This document shows positions 60,446 to 64,000 of a DNA stretch of 64,000 bases, piece after piece. Position 1 is the stretch's first letter; every line of letters starts with the position of its first letter. The translations under genes and the position numbers were made by a program. Source of the DNA: Nilaparvata lugens (lineage: Eukaryota > Arthropoda > Insecta > Hemiptera > Delphacidae). The DNA is taken from the NCBI RefSeq assembly GCF_014356525.2, contig NC_052510.1, forward strand, positions 20,920,532 to 20,984,531, in the 5' to 3' direction. The notes under the pieces were generated by a model. It had not been told where the DNA came from, did not search any database, and saw only the letters and a program-made list of their open reading frames with translations.

Positions 60446-62413
60446 GTTATAGTGTTTTTTAACATCAGTTAAATAACAACTGTTATATTTTATTAATTAT
60501 ATTTTTCAAAAGTACTTTTTCTTTTATAAAAAAAAATGATAATATATTGATTATTATATTGAATTTAATGATAAATCATCATTGGATAATAATATCTTCA
60601 TCAAATAGAATGACGATTGGCTCCAGTTACAGTGCTCGGTAACCATCATCACAAAGAACGTTACATTCAAAGATCTGACTGAATGGAACGGGAAAAACCC
60701 GTTGCTCACGCATGCGCGATACGGTGCTGTCTGAGACTTCTGGGTGCTGTCTGCGCTTCAGTGGGTGTTTTGTCAATTACTGCAATGATGCACAAAGTAG
60801 AATGAACTCTTTGGCTCAACCACAGAGAAGAAAGGATTCCTCCTACTTTGTGGCTCAACTAACACCACATTGACTCGAATCGTACGACTCCAGTCGAGGA
60901 TACTCCAGTCTCACGACCGGGGCCGCGGAATTTATTGGAAATATCTGGAACTAAAAATATCAATGTTAAATTTAAGCCTTGTACACACGTCCGTACAGAT
61001 TCGCGCGAACAATCGTATGTACATATGCTTCAACATTCACTGTACGTCCTTGTGGACGCGATCCACGTATGCCTCGGCATTCAAAAAGCTATCTGATTAG
61101 CAGACGACATGAAGACATGGTCGATGTAGATTTTCCACAACATGACAACAATGGCGTCATTCCATCATTGAATATACGGTAGTTATCACAAATTTCAGCA
61201 GTATCATTTCATTTCAATGACTTATATAATAAAATCAAAAATAAAACTTGACAAACGATGTTGGTGGTTTGAACGATTGTAGGTTGAAGTAAGGAATAAA
61301 TTGCTACATGACATGAGATTGACAATTCAAACTTTATTAGGTTGTCAAAACATTATCTTGTTAATATACTGAATCTAATTCAACTAGTTATCTAAACAAT
61401 GATATCATCATGAGGGAAGCAATAACTCCACAAGAACGATTGGCTCTAACTTTGAGATTCTTGGCATTAGGCGATTCATTTGTTGGTTTCCAATATCTAT
61501 TCTGAATCTCAAAAAAATAAAATTTCTACAATAATTCCAGAAGTTTTGATGACCCAATCAAAGCACTTAACACTGTCTCACAAAATTGACAGTCTTCTTT
61601 AAGGAAATTAGCCATAAATTGAATCAAATACTAAATTGCTGCCCATTTTAAACTAACTCTGCTCATACATATCAGACTACTTGTAGTCCAAAACAAGATT
61701 CTCAAAAAGATTAGCTTCAAGATTTACCTTTAAGGGAATACTAGTTCAAAGTTTGAATAAATCTCTCTATGGATAGCCTAGCTATCTAAAACGTATAATA
61801 TCATATTGAAGATTACAATTTTAATTAACAACTCTGATTGATAACATGAAACAAACACAAGATGATTTGATAGTCACAGTAAAATAATATTTGAGTTATA
61901 CTTTCTTGTAGGAACCCTGTAGAGAAGCTTTTTCACTTAAATTATGCAGTTCTAAATTTTTTAATCATGATACAAATTATATACTCCATGCATGTTTCTA
62001 TTTAAATATTTGACAATCCACATATCCTACAAAATTACAAAAATCCTACAATTTACAATTAGTTATTGGATCACAATTTGATTTGTCATTCATCAACCCA
62101 ATTCATTGGAATTAGGTTATGACGCCTTCAATGTTTACGTTTTGCCTCACCCGTATGGCAAAATCGCGTCCACACGTACATTCAATGCTCGCCCGAGGCG
62201 CCTTTGAGCACGCCAAAATACCGACAGGGTTCCGGTTCGCCCACATGCCTCAGCGAACAGTGTCCAGACGTGCGAATGCAAGCCCATACACGTATGCTCA
62301 CCCGAGGCAAACGTACGTGTGTACACCGTTTACATGTCCTATGCTTGAAAACTGTTGCTGGGTGGAACTCCGACAGCGGAATTGGAAATATCCGGAACTC
62401 CAAATTATGTTGC
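60446..62413. other. No recognised gene; dispersed repeat pieces
   Basis: GC-rich patches at 60660-61090 and 62113-62350 hold CGTACGTGTGTAC-type palindromic motifs and a repeated GCGGAATT-GGAAATATC-GGAACT segment (about 60925, 62379, 62634). An NRF-1-like ACGCATGCGCGA lies near 60709. 61200-62110 is AT-rich with nothing recognised. Confidence 0.4.
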
Positions 62414-62632
62414 TATAGTGCGGTCCACGTTATAATGGCAGTAGATAAAGATAGAAGAATAGCGATGCCGATTCTCTCCATCAATTAATTATATTTCTAC
62501 ACCGTCAAAAACATAATTGGCATCATTGTGGACCTAGAAAAGGATAGTAACACCGGCTTTGTCGAATAATAGACAAGGATAGCGAAACCTAAGTTGATCA
62601 AATACTGTCATTATAACGTGGACCTCACTATA
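62414..62632. mobile_element. TATAG-family MITE, complete copy
   Basis: 219 bp, ends TATAGTGCGGTCCACGTTAT and ...ACGTGGACCTCACTATA. Inserted between two copies of a GGAACT-containing repeat segment. Confidence 0.88.
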
Positions 62633-63229
62633 GGCGGAATTGGGAGTATCTGGAACTCAAAATATCGTTTCCAAGTGGGAGTACTGTGTAATGTGTTTGT
62701 TATTGAGAAATGGTTCAAGTCTGACTTATTTTTTGGAATGATATGGACTAATTAGCCCACTTAAGGTAATTCATAGCTCATTATGTATACTGTATTAATT
62801 TTGGACGGAAATATTGGACTTGAACTTTAAACAGTAAAAACAACTTGGCTGATTTTTTTGGACTTGTTTTCATTATCAAATTTGGGAATATAATACTTTT
62901 GGACCTGGTCTGTCGTTTTTTAGAAAATTTAATATGTTATCAATATAATAATAATAATAGCATTACGTTTATAGGTTGTGTTATGAATAATAATAATGTA
63001 AGTGTAACATAGGGTACATTTGCATTTTGCAACAGAAACAGCTTCTTATGGAGTATTGTTTTACAGGCTACTATTTTTTCATGTAATGTATTCAAATGTA
63101 ATTATAATTAGGATTGGGATAATACAAAAAAATACCTACTCTTTCTGGTTAGTGATATCTATTGGGGCGATGTCAGTATAGACCACCGTCAAAGTCAGAC
63201 ACATCCATCCTAACACTGAAAATCAGTCT

Positions 63230-63500
63230 TGTTTGGGTCCGTATCACAGAGACAAGTTCTCACAGAGACAAGTAGTGTTTTTGAATGATATTAGTGTCAC
63301 AGAGACAAGTTTCATAGGAACAAGTATTTTTATAAATGGCAGTCTCATAGGAACAAGTTCCCACAGAGGCAAGGTGAGTCTCACAGAGACAAGGTCAGTC
63401 TCACTGGAACAAGTAGTGTCACTGGAACAAAAAGAGGGGTAGAGTCCCATTCGAACAAGTGGAGTGTCACAGAGACAAGGTCAGTCTCACAGGAACAACG
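63230..63500. repeat. Degenerate minisatellite (CACAGAGACAAG)n
   Basis: About a dozen spaced copies of TCACAGAGACAAGT or TCATAGGAACAAGT variants at irregular 15-40-base intervals. Open frames through it are repeat artefacts. Confidence 0.8.
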
Positions 63501-64000
63501 TTGGTGTGGTGTGTTGCCTACACATAAAGATGAAGGCATTCCATTCCCTCTAATAAATTGGATGTCATCTGTTTATTAATATATATACTGTGAGGTGGTC
63601 TTATTAGAATGCCACACACAGGTATAAAATCTTACACTGAACCCTCGATGTTGTAATCTCAAATTTATGAGTATGTGTATGAATTCTACAGAACACCAGA
63701 CTGAGAGATTCAATTTAATAGTCCAAATCGCAGGAGGCACATACTCCTGCACACCATTGATCTGTTCAATGACTATCTCTATTCTTTGCAAGTATGCGTC
63801 GTAGTGTAGCAATTACTAGACACCAGATTCAGAGACCTTAAATTATTACCTGTATTGTGGACAGTGCACAAAATCAAACAGGTCGAGCAAGGAACTTGGT
63901 GCATATAATTTGCGGGATTGCGCCACTAATAAATTCCGACGGTCTAGGCTAGGTTTGATATACCAAATGCCGTTCATAAGATAGGTACTTCGCGGACAGA
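63501..64000. other. Nothing recognised
   Basis: The minus frame at 63576-63812 is unrecognised. No splice or domain evidence. Confidence 0.4.

Noticed and set aside
62119..62488. Overlapping frames of 94-99 codons on the plus strand
   Set aside because: GC-rich repeat sequence with several open frames on both strands; no homologous pattern.
1..64000. CRISPR array, bacterial operon or phage content
   Set aside because: Spliced eukaryotic gene, SINE/LINE/LTR content and no regularly spaced repeats with unique spacers.

Overview
The window looks like nuclear DNA of an insect, most likely a hemipteran of the planthopper type. It is AT-rich, and one intron-rich gene is spread over more than 40 kb. 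The introns are packed with insect-type non-LTR retrotransposons, Ty3/gypsy elements, mariner-like and other terminal-inverted-repeat elements, and tRNA-derived SINE sequence. The species call is an inference; the animal gene structure and transposon load are read directly.

One conserved host gene is recognisable: ASCC3, the large Ski2/Brr2-like helicase of the ASC-1 / ribosome-quality-control-trigger complex. It runs on the minus strand. The start codon is at 46862, fifteen coding exons run leftward to 6281, and the rest of the gene (end of cassette 1 and all of helicase cassette 2) lies left of the window. Splice sites and codon phase agree across almost every junction. There are two exceptions. 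Exon 12, which carries helicase motif III, is present twice in identical form (16709-16957 and 20119-20367). The linker between exons 8 and 9 has a phase mismatch, which implies an exon that I cannot find.

Layout: 1-6280 is repeats, including a 640-bp direct repeat. 6281-9974 holds ASCC3 exons 15-13 and a 1.9-kb inverted-repeat element. 9975-20390 holds a LINE whose first ORF combines a FLYWCH zinc finger with a C48-type cysteine protease, followed by an SGNH hydrolase frame and an endonuclease/reverse-transcriptase frame; its 3' half has been tandemly duplicated together with ASCC3 exon 12. 20390-34800 holds exons 11-6, several decayed LINEs, a foldback element and a mariner derivative. 34804-38447 is a three-level nest: a MITE contains a deleted gypsy element, which contains another MITE. 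38450-46862 holds exons 5-1 and further MITEs. 47700-52060 is a cluster of decayed LINEs with a head-to-head SINE. 52180-56355 is a gypsy element with seemingly identical LTRs and a 5-bp target duplication. 57658-59514 is a P-superfamily-like element with a THAP exon, 31-bp inverted repeats and an exact 8-bp target duplication. 59700-64000 is tandem satellite-like arrays and another MITE.

The most noteworthy items are the duplicated ASCC3 exon, the FLYWCH + C48 + SGNH LINE, the THAP-bearing P-like element, and the gypsy element whose gag start codon spans the LTR/primer-binding-site boundary.
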